Shown here one piece after another: positions 52,459 through 61,032 of a stretch of DNA of 61,032 nucleotides (positions within the stretch are counted from its first letter, which is position 1; the number at the start of each line of letters is the position of its first letter). Origin of the DNA: JAXLWB01 sp046328715 (GTDB taxonomy: Bacteria; Chloroflexota; Anaerolineae; Caldilineales; Caldilineaceae); the NCBI GenBank assembly GCA_046328715.1, contig JAXLWB010000059.1, positions 1 to 61,032 on the forward strand. The letters run 5' to 3'. A model generated the notes under the pieces. That model was not told where the DNA came from. It searched no databases and was given only the letters and a program-made list of their open reading frames with translations. A program made the translations under genes and the position numbers.

Positions 52459-54342
52459 TTATCTTGTGCCCTCTTCAGCCCATTGCATGGTGTAGAGGTT
52501 GTAATACTTGCCACGCTTGGCAAGTAGCTCCAGATGCGAACCTTCTTCGAGCACCTGGCCGTGCTCCATGACGACGATTTTATCGGCGTTGACGATGGTG
52601 CTGAGGCGGTGGGCGATAACGAAACTCGTGCGTCCCTCCATCAGTCGATCCAGCGCAGCCTGAATGATCCGTTCGGTGGCGGTGTCAACACTGCTGGTGG
52701 CTTCATCCAAGACTAAGATCTTGGGATCGGCCAGTAGCGCCCGCGCAAAGGAGATGATCTGTCGCTGGCCCACGCTCAAGTTAACACCGTTTTCGCCGAC
52801 ATCGGTCTGATAGCCGTTGGGCAGACGGGTGATAAACTCATCGGCACCGACAGCTTGGGCGGCGGCGATAATCTCTTCGTCGCTGGCATCGAGCTTGCCG
52901 TAACGGATGTTCTCCTGAATGGTGCCACCAAAGAGAAAGGTATCTTGGAGCACGACGCCAATCTGCGAACGCAAACTGGCCAAGGTTACAGCACGTACAT
53001 CGTGGCCATCGATCTTCACCGCACCGCCTGTCACATCGTAAAAGCGTGAAAGCAGGCGGATAATGGTGCTCTTACCTGCGCCGGTTTCGCCCACCAGTGC
53101 GATCCGATCCCCTGGCGCAGCGTGGATGGAGACATGCTGCAACACCGGCTCCTTCTCCGTGTAGGCAAAATCGACTTGATCAAAGAGCACTTCGCCCTGG
53201 ATTGGCGGCAAAGGAATAGCATCCACCCGATCGGTCACGGTGGCGGGTGTATCGATCAGGCCAAAGAGGCGCTCGCTGGCTGCCATGGTCGATTGGAAGG
53301 TGTTGTAGCGTTGCGCAAGCTCACGGATCGGATCGTAAAAGCGATCGACATAGATGGCAAAGGCCACCAATTCGCCAGCGCTCAATGCGTTGCGCGTCAC
53401 CAGCCAGCCGCCGACACCTACTACCAAGGCCAGCGAAAGCGAACCGAGTAGATCGACGCCGGGGAAGAAGATGGCCGCCAGTTGGGCTGCTTCCACGTTG
53501 GCATCGAAGAAGGAGCGATTGAGATCGGCGAAATGTTGGGCGTTTTCTGGCTCACGCGCAAAGCTCTTGGTCACGCGAATCCCCGTGATCGACTCGTTGA
53601 GATAGCCGTTGATCAACGAGAGCCGTTTGCGCGTGGCGCGATAGGCTTCACGCACACGCGTGCGCCAGTAGTTGGTCAAGATCACCATCAATGGCAATAC
53701 GGCGAAACAGACCAGCGCCAGTAGCCAATTCATGGCCAACATCGCCACGGCAATGCCCAGCAAGATGAAGACTGAACGCGCCAACCCCGTGATCGACCAG
53801 GTGGTGAAATCGAGCAGCACATCGACATCGCTGACCAGGCGGCTGATCATACGCCCAACACTGTAGTTGTTATGAAAATGCATGGGCAGCGCGTGCAGGT
53901 GTTTGTAGAGATGGGCACGAATGTCGGCAACCACACTGGTGCCTACGATCGCCATCAAGGTAATGCGGGTGCGACTCGACACTGCCTCCCCCACCACTGC
54001 GATTAGGAGAATCCAGGTCCATTGGCGCAAGGTCGGCAGCAACCCAGCACGGATACCATCGTCCACCGCCTTGCCAATGATCCACGGTGCCGCCGCATAG
54101 AGTAGCGCAGAAATCGTCATTAGGACCATGGAAATGTAGAGGCGCACTTGATAGGGCTTGATATAGTAGGCAATGCGGCGCACCAGCCGTGCATCGTAGA
54201 CCTTGCCCAACTTATCATCATCGTCACCGCGCAGAAGGCCCTGCACTTTGTTCTCACGAATTCGCCGTTCTTCCTCCTCTGCGGAGGGGCGCTGACCAAA
54301 AAGCCAAAGCGGTTCGCTGGAGCGATTGGTTTGTAGAGTCAT
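52459..54342 (-). CDS. ABC exporter subunit with degenerate signature motif
   Basis: 627 residues: a hydrophilic N-terminal extension (~1-60, with RGDDDDKLG), six membrane helices (~65-350) and an NBD (~390-615). Walker A is GETGAGKST, Q-loop GVVLQDTF, Walker B LVLDEATSS with the catalytic Glu, and the switch His is in IAHRLST. The signature is LSVGQ (522-526) in place of LSGGQ. Its ATG overlaps the stop of the partner gene by one base (TAATG), so the two are translated together. With the partner it forms a heterodimeric exporter; substrate unknown, probably lipid or drug-like. Confidence 0.9.
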   Translation of the reverse strand: MTLQTNRSSEPLWLFGQRPSAEEEERRIRENKVQGLLRGDDDDKLGKVYDARLVRRIAYYIKPYQVRLYISMVLMTISALLYAAAPWIIGKAVDDGIRAGLLPTLRQWTWILLIAVVGEAVSSRTRITLMAIVGTSVVADIRAHLYKHLHALPMHFHNNYSVGRMISRLVSDVDVLLDFTTWSITGLARSVFILLGIAVAMLAMNWLLALVCFAVLPLMVILTNYWRTRVREAYRATRKRLSLINGYLNESITGIRVTKSFAREPENAQHFADLNRSFFDANVEAAQLAAIFFPGVDLLGSLSLALVVGVGGWLVTRNALSAGELVAFAIYVDRFYDPIRELAQRYNTFQSTMAASERLFGLIDTPATVTDRVDAIPLPPIQGEVLFDQVDFAYTEKEPVLQHVSIHAAPGDRIALVGETGAGKSTIIRLLSRFYDVTGGAVKIDGHDVRAVTLASLRSQIGVVLQDTFLFGGTIQENIRYGKLDASDEEIIAAAQAVGADEFITRLPNGYQTDVGENGVNLSVGQRQIISFARALLADPKILVLDEATSSVDTATERIIQAALDRLMEGRTSFVIAHRLSTIVNADKIVVMEHGQVLEEGSHLELLAKRGKYYNLYTMQWAEEGTR

Positions 54343-56171
54343 TATTTACTCTCCATCACTTGTTGCTGTGATGCGACAAATTCCTCCTGATCTTTCAATT
54401 GCAGATCATAGATTTGTTTGTACAGACCCTCTTGTTTGAGCAACTCCTCATGGGTGCCGCGCTCGACAATTGCCCCGTGGTCAAGCACCAGGATGCAATC
54501 AGCGTTTTTGAGGGTGAGGAGTCGCTGAGCGATGACCAGGGTGGTGCGGTTTTTCATCAAGACGGCCAGCGCTTGCTGAATCTGATGCTCGGTCTCGGTA
54601 TCTACGCTGCTGGTAGAATCGTCGAGGATCAGGATGGCAGGGTCGGTGAGCAAGGCACGGGCGATGGCGACGCGCTGCTTTTGACCGCCGCTCAAGGTCA
54701 CGCCCCGTTCGCCGACGCGGGTCTGGTAGCCATTGGGAAAGTTCTGTACAAAGTCATGTACATCTGCCGCTTTGGCCGCAGCTACGATCTCGTCCATCGT
54801 CGCATCGGTGCGACCATAGGCGATATTTTCGGCAATCGTGGCGCTGAAGAGAAAAGGATTTTGCAGCACAATGCCGATCTGGCGGCGTAGGCTGCGCAAT
54901 TTGAGATCGCGCACATCATTCCCATCGACCAGCACCCGGCCACCACTGGGGTCATAGAAGCGAGGCAGCAAGTTGATGATCGTTGATTTGCCCGAACCGG
55001 TTGGCCCGATCAACGCCACGGTCTGCCCCGGCTCTACACTGAAACAGACATGATCAAGTGCAGCACGCGCTCGTACCCCCTGACCTTCGATTTCATTCTT
55101 GAGGGGTGATGGTAGGATCACGCTGTCATAGGCAAAGCTCACATCCTCGAAGTGGATGCGTCCTTGGATTTTCCCGATTTCGATCGCATTGGGTGACTCT
55201 TGGATGGCACGCGGGGTATCGATGATCTCAAAGATACGTCCGGCGCTGGCGCTGGCCGTGGCGGCCAGATTGACCAGAAAGCCCAAACGCTGTACTGGCC
55301 CATTGAGCATGAGCAGATAGGAGATCATGGCAAAGAGCGATCCGACTGTGATCTGGCCGTTGATCGCCTGCGGTCCGCCCACCCATAGCATCACCACCAC
55401 GCCCAACATCAGCACCAGTGTGAAGCTGGGCCAATAGTTGCCCCAGGTGCGGATCACCGTGCGGCGCATCGCCAGCCAGGTTTCGTTGGCTTCATCAAAC
55501 TTGGCAAATTCATGTGGTTCGCGGGCAAAGGCTTTGACCACCGAGATTCCGGTCAGGCTCTCCTGCATCAGCGTAGAAAGTTTGCCCATCTGTTTCTGCA
55601 CTGCTTTGAACATCGGCTCGACTGTGGTGCCCAAGCCGACGGAAAGGTAAGAGAAGAGCAGAATGGCGGGCAGTGCCAATAAGGTCAGCCAAGCGTTCTC
55701 CAGGAACATAGCGATCACAACGCCGATTACGAGCAACACCGTTGATGTCAGATCCATCAACCCGATGCCTGCAAACTGTTCGGTTTCACTGGTGTCGCTG
55801 GTGGCACGGCTCATCAAGTCGCCGGTGTGGGCGCGATCGTGAAAAGCAAAACTCTGCGTCTGTACCGCATGGTAAAAGTCATTGCGGATGTCGTAGGAGA
55901 AGCGATAGGTGAGCCACTGGCCGTAAAAACGCTGGGCAAAACTAGCAACGCCTCGCAACAGCGCCAATCCCAGAACCAACCCGGCGGCTGATAGTAGGGC
56001 TGTGGCGCGCTGTTGGGCTAATCCTCGATCAATGGCGTTTTTGATGATCTGCGGAACAAAGAGATTGAGCAACGCCGCAAAGAGCATCGCAGTATAGGCG
56101 GTGATGACTTGGGCACGGTAGGGCTGGAGGTAGTGCAGAATGCGGCGGTAGACAAAGAGACGGTTGGGCAT
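54342..56171 (-). CDS. ABC exporter subunit with degenerate Walker B and switch residues
   Basis: 609 residues: six membrane helices (~20-320) and an NBD (~350-590). Walker A is GPTGSGKST, signature LSGGQ is canonical, but Walker B is ILILDDSTSS with Asp in place of the catalytic Glu, and the switch loop is VIAQRLL with Gln in place of His. This matches the TM287 half of the characterised TM287/288 pair. The canonical ATP site is thus formed by Walker A/B of the partner and this subunit's LSGGQ. No ribosome-binding site is obvious before the ATG at 56171. Confidence 0.92.
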   Translation of the reverse strand: MPNRLFVYRRILHYLQPYRAQVITAYTAMLFAALLNLFVPQIIKNAIDRGLAQQRATALLSAAGLVLGLALLRGVASFAQRFYGQWLTYRFSYDIRNDFYHAVQTQSFAFHDRAHTGDLMSRATSDTSETEQFAGIGLMDLTSTVLLVIGVVIAMFLENAWLTLLALPAILLFSYLSVGLGTTVEPMFKAVQKQMGKLSTLMQESLTGISVVKAFAREPHEFAKFDEANETWLAMRRTVIRTWGNYWPSFTLVLMLGVVVMLWVGGPQAINGQITVGSLFAMISYLLMLNGPVQRLGFLVNLAATASASAGRIFEIIDTPRAIQESPNAIEIGKIQGRIHFEDVSFAYDSVILPSPLKNEIEGQGVRARAALDHVCFSVEPGQTVALIGPTGSGKSTIINLLPRFYDPSGGRVLVDGNDVRDLKLRSLRRQIGIVLQNPFLFSATIAENIAYGRTDATMDEIVAAAKAADVHDFVQNFPNGYQTRVGERGVTLSGGQKQRVAIARALLTDPAILILDDSTSSVDTETEHQIQQALAVLMKNRTTLVIAQRLLTLKNADCILVLDHGAIVERGTHEELLKQEGLYKQIYDLQLKDQEEFVASQQQVMESK

Positions 56172-56393
56172 GGGAGCAAGATACTTGATGCGTGAAGCGT
56201 GATACGTGAATTTATGCTAGCAATTCACCCATCAGCTTCACCTTCATGAAATTGATAATAGTTCAACCTGTTGCTCAGTAGTATACCATTTGGGTAGAAA
56301 AAAAGTTGTATCGAATGTCCTACTTGCTTGCAATGTAGGATGTTAGTGGTCTATTCTATTTAGTTGGGAGCTTTAGGCGGCGCAGACAAAATT

Positions 56394-57170
56394 TCAACTG
56401 CGCTTGATCCGGTAGTGGTAATGATAAAGCGTGGTAAAGCCGAGTTTTTCGTAGAGGGCAATTGCAGGTGAGTTGTTTGCCACGACTTGCAGGTAGGCAT
56501 GGCTGGCATTTTGTGTTTGCGCCCAGAGGGCAAGCGTGCGGGCCAAAGCTGTGGCCGCTCCACGCCGCCGAAAGTCGTGATGGGTCTCTACGTTGAAGAT
56601 CCCCAGCCATTCTTTTTCAACCACACCGAGCGCAATAGCGGCCAGCACGCCTTCGATACACAAGCTTACAAAGGCCACCGGAGGCCGGATCCGTTGGAGA
56701 ATGGCACCCCGCACCGACGAGGTTTGAAAGCTGACCTGTTCAGCCTGACAATAGAGGGCAAACCAATCCTCATCGAATTCTTCGGAAACTTCCACTTCAA
56801 ATTCGGGATTGAGACGAAGCGGCGTGGTATGGCTGAGAATCTCCGTTAGTTCGGTCGTCATCACTGCGGTGCGGCTGAAGTACTCGTAGCCTCGTTCGGC
56901 AAGGACATCATCCAGATTGGCAGGAAGCGACGCCGGGGTGATTTGATAGCGCGGTGGCAATCCCCGTTCTTGGTAGAACTTTTCGACCTGCTCGAGTTTT
57001 TGTTCGAGTGACAGTTGCTCGCCAGAAGCACTACTCCAGACCGAATTCGCTCGTCCGGTGACACCTTGTGCTGCCCGCAACCGCCAACCATCGAGGGGGA
57101 CAATTTCTTCTGCTGGCCAAGCATTGATGGCAATCGATTCAATTGTGCGTACTGGGTCGATGCTGTTCAT
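56394..57170 (-). CDS. GNAT-family N-acetyltransferase
   Basis: 258 residues from the ATG at 57170 (MNSIDPVRTIE); an upstream ATG at 57209 would add 13 residues. An N-terminal half (~1-120, AWPAEEIVPLDGWRLRAAQG) is typical of a two-domain GNAT. The acetyl-CoA site is RRRGAATALARTLALWA (~200), with the following LQVVANNSPAIALYEKLGF as the C-terminal motif B. Substrate unknown. The gene stands alone between the ABC exporter and a divergent methyltransferase. Confidence 0.85.
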   Translation of the reverse strand: MNSIDPVRTIESIAINAWPAEEIVPLDGWRLRAAQGVTGRANSVWSSASGEQLSLEQKLEQVEKFYQERGLPPRYQITPASLPANLDDVLAERGYEYFSRTAVMTTELTEILSHTTPLRLNPEFEVEVSEEFDEDWFALYCQAEQVSFQTSSVRGAILQRIRPPVAFVSLCIEGVLAAIALGVVEKEWLGIFNVETHHDFRRRGAATALARTLALWAQTQNASHAYLQVVANNSPAIALYEKLGFTTLYHYHYRIKRS

Positions 57171-57532
57171 AAGGTTTGGGCCTACACACTTGCTGATTTC
57201 AAAGGGCAACAGTCATTGCAAATAAGTAGTCGAATTCTAAGATTTTTTGCAATGACTCAAGCGATTTCATTGAATACTTTTACTTTGAAATCGCCAACAT
57301 GCAGACAATGCCACAAACGCCGGGTGCAAGCCCTATTCATAAGTTATGAGTTGAAAAGAGTAAGGAGAATTATGAGCCAAAAATAAGCGTTGTGCAAATC
57401 TTTGGGGGATTGAGACGGTCGCGAAGGTGAGATATAGATTACGAGAGGAGTCCTTGCCTCGTCCGTTTCTTATCTTCGCACTTGGCCCTTTACAACTCTG
57501 CAACTTTGCTTCCCTATGATACACTCCTAAGC

Positions 57533-58405
57533 ATGGCACGCATCTCTGATAACAGTTATCTCTTACTTGACTCGGGCGACATGCAGAAGCTAGAGCGTGT
57601 TGGCCCGTATACGCTTGTTCGACCTTCGCCCCAGGCGATTTGGCGCAAACGACTTCCTGCCAGTGAGTGGGGCAAAGCCGATGCGATCTTTACACGCGAG
57701 GGTGAAGGGGGCGGAAAATGGACCTGGAAACGGCAGTTTAAGCGCGAGTTTGAAATCCTCTACAGCGAGCTTCTGCTTACGATCAAACTGACCGATTTTG
57801 GTCATTTGGGACTCTTCCCGGAACAGGCGGATCAATGGCAATGGTTGCGTAATACGATTCGCCAACGTTTGGAAAAGACCGGTGGCAAAAATCTTTATGT
57901 GCTAAATCTGTTTGGGTATACCGGCGGCAGTACGCTTGCGTGTAGCCAAGCAGGAGCACATGTTACCCATGTGGATGCGGCGAAAGGCGTGGTCGATTGG
58001 GCGCGTGAGAATGCCAAAAAGTGCGCGCTGGAGGAACGCCCTGTTCGCTGGATCGTAGACGAGGCGGGCAAGTTTGTCGAGCGCGAAGCACGCCGCGGCC
58101 ATCATTACGATGGTATCATCCTTGATCCGCCTTCGTTTGGTCGGGGGCCGAAGGGTGAGGTCTTTAAGATTGAGAAGGATCTGATTCCACTGCTGGAAGG
58201 CTGTGGACAGCTTTTGTCAAATGACGCACTCTTTGTGCTGTACAGTTGTCACACGCCTGGATTTACCCCCTTAACGTTGCAGAATCAACTGGCGGAGGTG
58301 GTCAAGGGGCATCAAGGTAAGATCGAAGCAGGCGAAATGACCGTGGCTGAGGACGGCAAAAGAGTGTTGCCAAGTGGTACCTTTGCGCGCTGGCATCAGG
58401 AGTGA
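57533..58405 (+). CDS. class I SAM methyltransferase, RlmI/RlmL-like
   Basis: 290 residues from the ATG at 57533 (MARISDNSYLLLDSG); a TATGAT box at 57515-57520, 12 bp before it, suggests a very short leader and argues against the longer frame at 57482. SAM motif I is NLFGYTGGSTLACSQAGA (~130), motif II VTHVDAAKG, and the catalytic ILDPPSFGRG (~200) is of the rRNA/nucleic-acid methyltransferase D-P-P type. It resembles the RlmI/RlmL Rossmann part without a PUA domain. The likely substrate is 23S rRNA (inference). Confidence 0.85.
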   Translation: MARISDNSYLLLDSGDMQKLERVGPYTLVRPSPQAIWRKRLPASEWGKADAIFTREGEGGGKWTWKRQFKREFEILYSELLLTIKLTDFGHLGLFPEQADQWQWLRNTIRQRLEKTGGKNLYVLNLFGYTGGSTLACSQAGAHVTHVDAAKGVVDWARENAKKCALEERPVRWIVDEAGKFVEREARRGHHYDGIILDPPSFGRGPKGEVFKIEKDLIPLLEGCGQLLSNDALFVLYSCHTPGFTPLTLQNQLAEVVKGHQGKIEAGEMTVAEDGKRVLPSGTFARWHQE

Positions 58406-58561
58406 TCCCTTTACATATCGCTTGGTATAGAAAAAGCTAAATTCCAGGAATCGCGTCAAAGTGGCTTATGGTCAAGTTTGCAACTTGTATATTGTTAATC
58501 AGCGCAGTTGCTCCAATCAGAATATCAGTTGCTTCTGTACAAAATTGATTTTTGCCCGTCC

Positions 58562-59419
58562 ATGCTCATCACCAGCCTGCAAAACACGCGTATCAAAGAT
58601 GTCATCAAGCTCGAAAAGCACAACGAACGGGAGCGCCGTCGCCTGACCGTGGTCGAAGGCATACGCGAATGCAGTCGGGCGCTAACAAAGGGAATTGTGC
58701 CAGTTGAGGTCTATTTGTGCGATGAGTTGATGCAGAAGGAGATGGGTAGGTTAGAAGATTGGGAGACACCATCGAAATCACCAATCTCCCCATCTCCCCA
58801 TCTCCAACAATCTCTTACATCTCTCCAACGTTCCGGCAAAACTCAACTTTTCACCGTCACACCTGAAGTCTTTGCCAAACTAGCCTATCGTGGTGACAGC
58901 GGCGGGATATTGATGGTGATTCCTTATTTGGATACACAGCTGAGCAGTTTGCCGCTCAATGCTGACCCTTTTCTGGTCGTGATCGAAGGGGTGGAGAAAC
59001 CTGGCAATTTGGGTGCCATTTTGCGTACTGCCGATGCCGCCGGGGTAGATGGTGTGATCGTAAGCGCTGGTGCCACCGATTTACACAACCCGAATGTGGT
59101 GCGGGCAAGTTTAGGGACACTTTTTTCTGTGCCGCTTGCCGAAGCCACTGCGCATGAGACCATTGCATTTTTGAAGCAGCACCAGATCCAGTTGGTGGCG
59201 GCTGACCCTGAAGGTTCAAAACGCTACACTGCTATTGACCTGCGTGGACCGAGTGCCATTGTCATGGGTAGCGAAGCTTTTGGCTTAAGCGATGCCATGC
59301 GCAACGCTGCCGATCAACGGGTCTCAATTCCCATGCACGGCCTGGCCGATAGCCTCAACCTTGCCACCGCTACTGCCCTCATGCTCTACGAAGTGGTACG
59401 CCAACGCAATGCCTCATAA
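58562..59419 (+). CDS. TrmH/SpoU-family RNA 2'-O-methyltransferase
   Basis: 285 residues from the ATG at 58562 (MLITSLQNTRIKDVIKLEKH). N-terminal substrate-binding domain with VEGIRECSRAL. SPOUT motifs: PGNLGAILRTADAAGVDGVI, NVVRASLGTLFSVP, IVMGSEAFGLS and MHGLADSLNLATATALMLYE, the last forming the knot. Between the two domains (about residues 60-88) a proline/serine-rich insertion is encoded by a CCCATCTCC-type simple repeat (58783-58815). It follows the RlmI/RlmL-like gene by 157 bp. Target rRNA position unknown. Confidence 0.9.
   Translation: MLITSLQNTRIKDVIKLEKHNERERRRLTVVEGIRECSRALTKGIVPVEVYLCDELMQKEMGRLEDWETPSKSPISPSPHLQQSLTSLQRSGKTQLFTVTPEVFAKLAYRGDSGGILMVIPYLDTQLSSLPLNADPFLVVIEGVEKPGNLGAILRTADAAGVDGVIVSAGATDLHNPNVVRASLGTLFSVPLAEATAHETIAFLKQHQIQLVAADPEGSKRYTAIDLRGPSAIVMGSEAFGLSDAMRNAADQRVSIPMHGLADSLNLATATALMLYEVVRQRNAS
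58783..58815. repeat. CCCATCTC simple repeat inside the SpoU gene
   Basis: AATCTCCCCATCTCCCCATCTCC followed by AACAATCTCTTACATCTCTCC. In frame it encodes a P-I-S-P-S-P-H-L-type linker. Same unit as at 1-30 and 16801-16825. Confidence 0.85.
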
Positions 59420-59493
59420 CACCTCTTCCAGTTTTGCCCAAATAAAACGAGACAGCAAACGTATTACAATAGGAATTCAGTAGTTCAAGATTT

Positions 59494-59584
59494 GTCACTC
59501 TGAGGAGCGACTGTATGCGACGAAGAATCCTGGTCGGTCTGCCCACAAGATTTTTCGCTCGAAACAGCCCTCACTCAGAATGAC
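59494..59584. repeat. GTCATTCTGAG...CAGAATGAC palindromic element, copy 3
   Basis: A 91-bp copy (GTCACTCTGAGGAGCGACTG ... CACTCAGAATGAC) of the family at 9498 and 12204, somewhat more diverged. It lies in the gap between the SpoU gene and the last, convergent gene. Confidence 0.9.
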
Positions 59585-59642
59585 AGGTCTACCTTCTACC
59601 AAAACCTCCATTACGTTGTACTTATACCACTGTCCCGCTCTC

Positions 59643-61032
59643 TTACTTTGCAACCATTGGCAGATAAAGTGTCCGTGGCTTTGCCTGGAGTTCGAGCGTC
59701 AAACTCTTCTGCAGCAAGCCGCTACTTGCGTTGATCTGAATGTAAATTGGCTCGTCCGCAACGTTGCTGCTGGTTTGGATGACGAGCGCAACTTGGTCCG
59801 GTGCAGTGACACGGATGGTGGGTTGGAGTGCGGCTGCTTCTACGTCTGCACTGCCGTTCTGATTGCTTGCTGCCGCTTTGGCAAAGCCAACTGTCACACC
59901 AGATGGAATGATGGAAGACTCCAGCGCCAGCGTAATTGGCTGATTCCACCCCAACAGGGTACCCACTTGGATCGGAACCGTGATACTCTCACCCTTGACG
60001 ATGACGATCCTCTCGCTACCGGGCGTCAACGCAAAGGCGGGTTTGTTTACGGTGAGTCGGAGGGTCGTCTCAACCAGATTGCTGCCATCGTCGCCGAGCA
60101 CGGTCAAGGAGTAGACGCCGCCAGCCAGCAATTCAGTATCACTGACCAACAACGTGGCTGACTGACCGGGTGTTACCTGAGGATTTTGGATGCTCCAGTC
60201 GAGACCGGCTGGGGCGTTGTCCAAGCGCAATTTGAGCGCTTGATTCGATCCAAAAAGTGCTGCTGTGTTGAGTGTTACCTGAGCATGCCCCTTTTGCGAC
60301 AACTGCACGGCGTTTGGATTGCTCGACAGGGTGAACGATGGTCGCTGTATCGTCACGTCTAACGTAAGCTGACGAGAGACGCCGCCGCCCACCGCGGCGA
60401 TGACGATTGAATAATGGCCGCCAGCAATTGCTTCATTGCTCTGTAATTCGAAGGTAACCACTGCTCCCGCGGCAGTCGGTGTCACCACATGTTTAGCGAA
60501 AAGTAGGCTAAGCCCATCCGGGATGCCGACCACACTCAAGCCAATCGCATCTGGATAGGGCGCGGCGTTGCTGTTGACAACCAAGGAGCCTTGAATGGTC
60601 TGATTGGGGCGTATGGTCAAGCCCGGAGCGGATGTTGTGAGCAGAAACTCTGCTGTCATTGCCCGCACGACGATCTGTTGTGATCTGACGCTGCGCCCTG
60701 TTTCACTATCGAACGCCTCGATGGTCAGGTAATAATCTTTGCCTGGTTCCAGGGCAGCGATGGTTGCGGTGGTCACATCCTTCTTCTCGATCACCTGGCT
60801 GGGCAGCTTAGGATTGGTGCCAATCGAGAGCCGATATTGGTCGGCATCTGGCGTAGGGGCGTCCCAGCCGACGGTCAAGGCACGATATTCCTGCACGGTG
60901 CGGATCGTCGCCTGCCAGCTTGTCGGCCACACATGATTGATGGTAACAGGAGTTGGGGCATAGACGCGCACCGGACCGCCATTTTGATCATCCGCCTCCA
61001 TCCAGATTGCATATTGGCCGCTGGGCAACTGG
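59643..61032 (-). CDS. secreted Ig-like/fibronectin-III repeat protein, N-terminus beyond the window
   Basis: About 463 codons are open to the right edge; the start is not in the window. An FN3-like domain comes first (VGWDAPTPDADQYRLSIG...YLTIEAFDSETG, with the usual W and Y). Four Ig-like/cohesin-type domains of ~85 residues follow, with recurring GGxYS-x-x-V and LTL/LTV-x edges. The end is PRTLYLPMVAK, the same tail type as at 4924. Probably an exported cell-surface protein; no enzymatic motif in the visible part. Confidence 0.75.
   Translation of the reverse strand, partial: QLPSGQYAIWMEADDQNGGPVRVYAPTPVTINHVWPTSWQATIRTVQEYRALTVGWDAPTPDADQYRLSIGTNPKLPSQVIEKKDVTTATIAALEPGKDYYLTIEAFDSETGRSVRSQQIVVRAMTAEFLLTTSAPGLTIRPNQTIQGSLVVNSNAAPYPDAIGLSVVGIPDGLSLLFAKHVVTPTAAGAVVTFELQSNEAIAGGHYSIVIAAVGGGVSRQLTLDVTIQRPSFTLSSNPNAVQLSQKGHAQVTLNTAALFGSNQALKLRLDNAPAGLDWSIQNPQVTPGQSATLLVSDTELLAGGVYSLTVLGDDGSNLVETTLRLTVNKPAFALTPGSERIVIVKGESITVPIQVGTLLGWNQPITLALESSIIPSGVTVGFAKAAASNQNGSADVEAAALQPTIRVTAPDQVALVIQTSSNVADEPIYIQINASSGLLQKSLTLELQAKPRTLYLPMVAK

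Noticed and set aside
1..61032. tRNA or rRNA genes
   Set aside because: No GTTCGA-type T-loop in a cloverleaf context and no rRNA-like conserved stretch was seen by eye; a covariance-model scan was not possible.

Overview
The window looks like a chromosomal segment of a Chloroflexota bacterium, probably an Anaerolineae/Caldilineales-type lineage. This is an inference from the mix of genes (menaquinone pathway, GH65 and GH1 glycosidases, SPW-repeat and deazaflavin-reductase-like proteins, large secreted proteins with an LP-type tail, lipoproteins starting C-Q-P-I) and from the dense palindromic intergenic repeats. Nothing in the sequence fixes the species. Most genes lie on the minus strand. 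No tRNA, rRNA, CRISPR array or complete transposase was seen.

Layout. 1-4.6 kb: a menDBCE menaquinone operon (menE runs off the left edge). 4.9-9.2 kb: a giant secreted beta-helix protein. 9.7-11.8 kb: a frameshifted GH65 glycosidase. 12.4-17.5 kb: a catabolic module of a GntR regulator, a dimethylglycine/sarcosine dehydrogenase-like flavoprotein and both electron-transfer-flavoprotein subunits; every structural gene carries at least one single-base frameshift. 17.7-21.1 kb (+ strand): an arsenic-type operon of ArsR, an ArsP/DUF318-like permease, a CxxC thioredoxin-like protein and Acr3, without arsC. 21.4-23.3 kb: a TIM-barrel glycosidase-like gene with a leaderless-type promoter and a helical unknown.

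23.8-27.6 kb is the most unusual part. A membrane-anchored NACHT NTPase ends in an FGE/C-type-lectin-fold domain whose last ~35 codons look like the variable region of a diversity-generating retroelement (DGR). It is followed within 140 bp by a truncated DGR-type reverse transcriptase, and then by an array of five small palindromes spaced 41-42 bp apart. No template repeat is visible, so this looks like a degraded or split DGR.

28.3-34.5 kb: a beta-helix/SGNH-hydrolase secreted protein, a fragment of an AAA-ATPase-like gene, and an acyl-CoA ligase/methyltransferase pair. 34.8-44.5 kb: an island of paralogous lipoproteins, all starting C-Q-P-I after the lipobox: serine beta-lactamase-like hydrolase, alpha/beta hydrolase, beta-propeller, a propeller/beta-lactamase fusion and an LVIVD-repeat protein. 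Three share a palindromic leader at fixed spacing. 45-52.4 kb: GH1 beta-glucosidase, polysaccharide deacetylase, a helix-hairpin-helix protein, universal stress protein, small membrane proteins, a lipase-like protein and a deazaflavin-type reductase. 52.5-56.2 kb: a heterodimeric ABC exporter with one degenerate ATP site. 56.4-59.4 kb: an acetyltransferase and two RNA-methyltransferase-type genes. 59.6 kb to the right edge: the C-terminal part of another secreted Ig-like protein with the LP tail.

Frameshifts are numerous (at least ten inferred single-base indels in six genes) and concentrated at 9.7-16.7 and 42.5-42.8 kb. They may be real decay or assembly errors. Intergenic space is filled with several families of palindromic repeats, and simple repeats of the same flavour have entered menE and a TrmH-type gene in frame.
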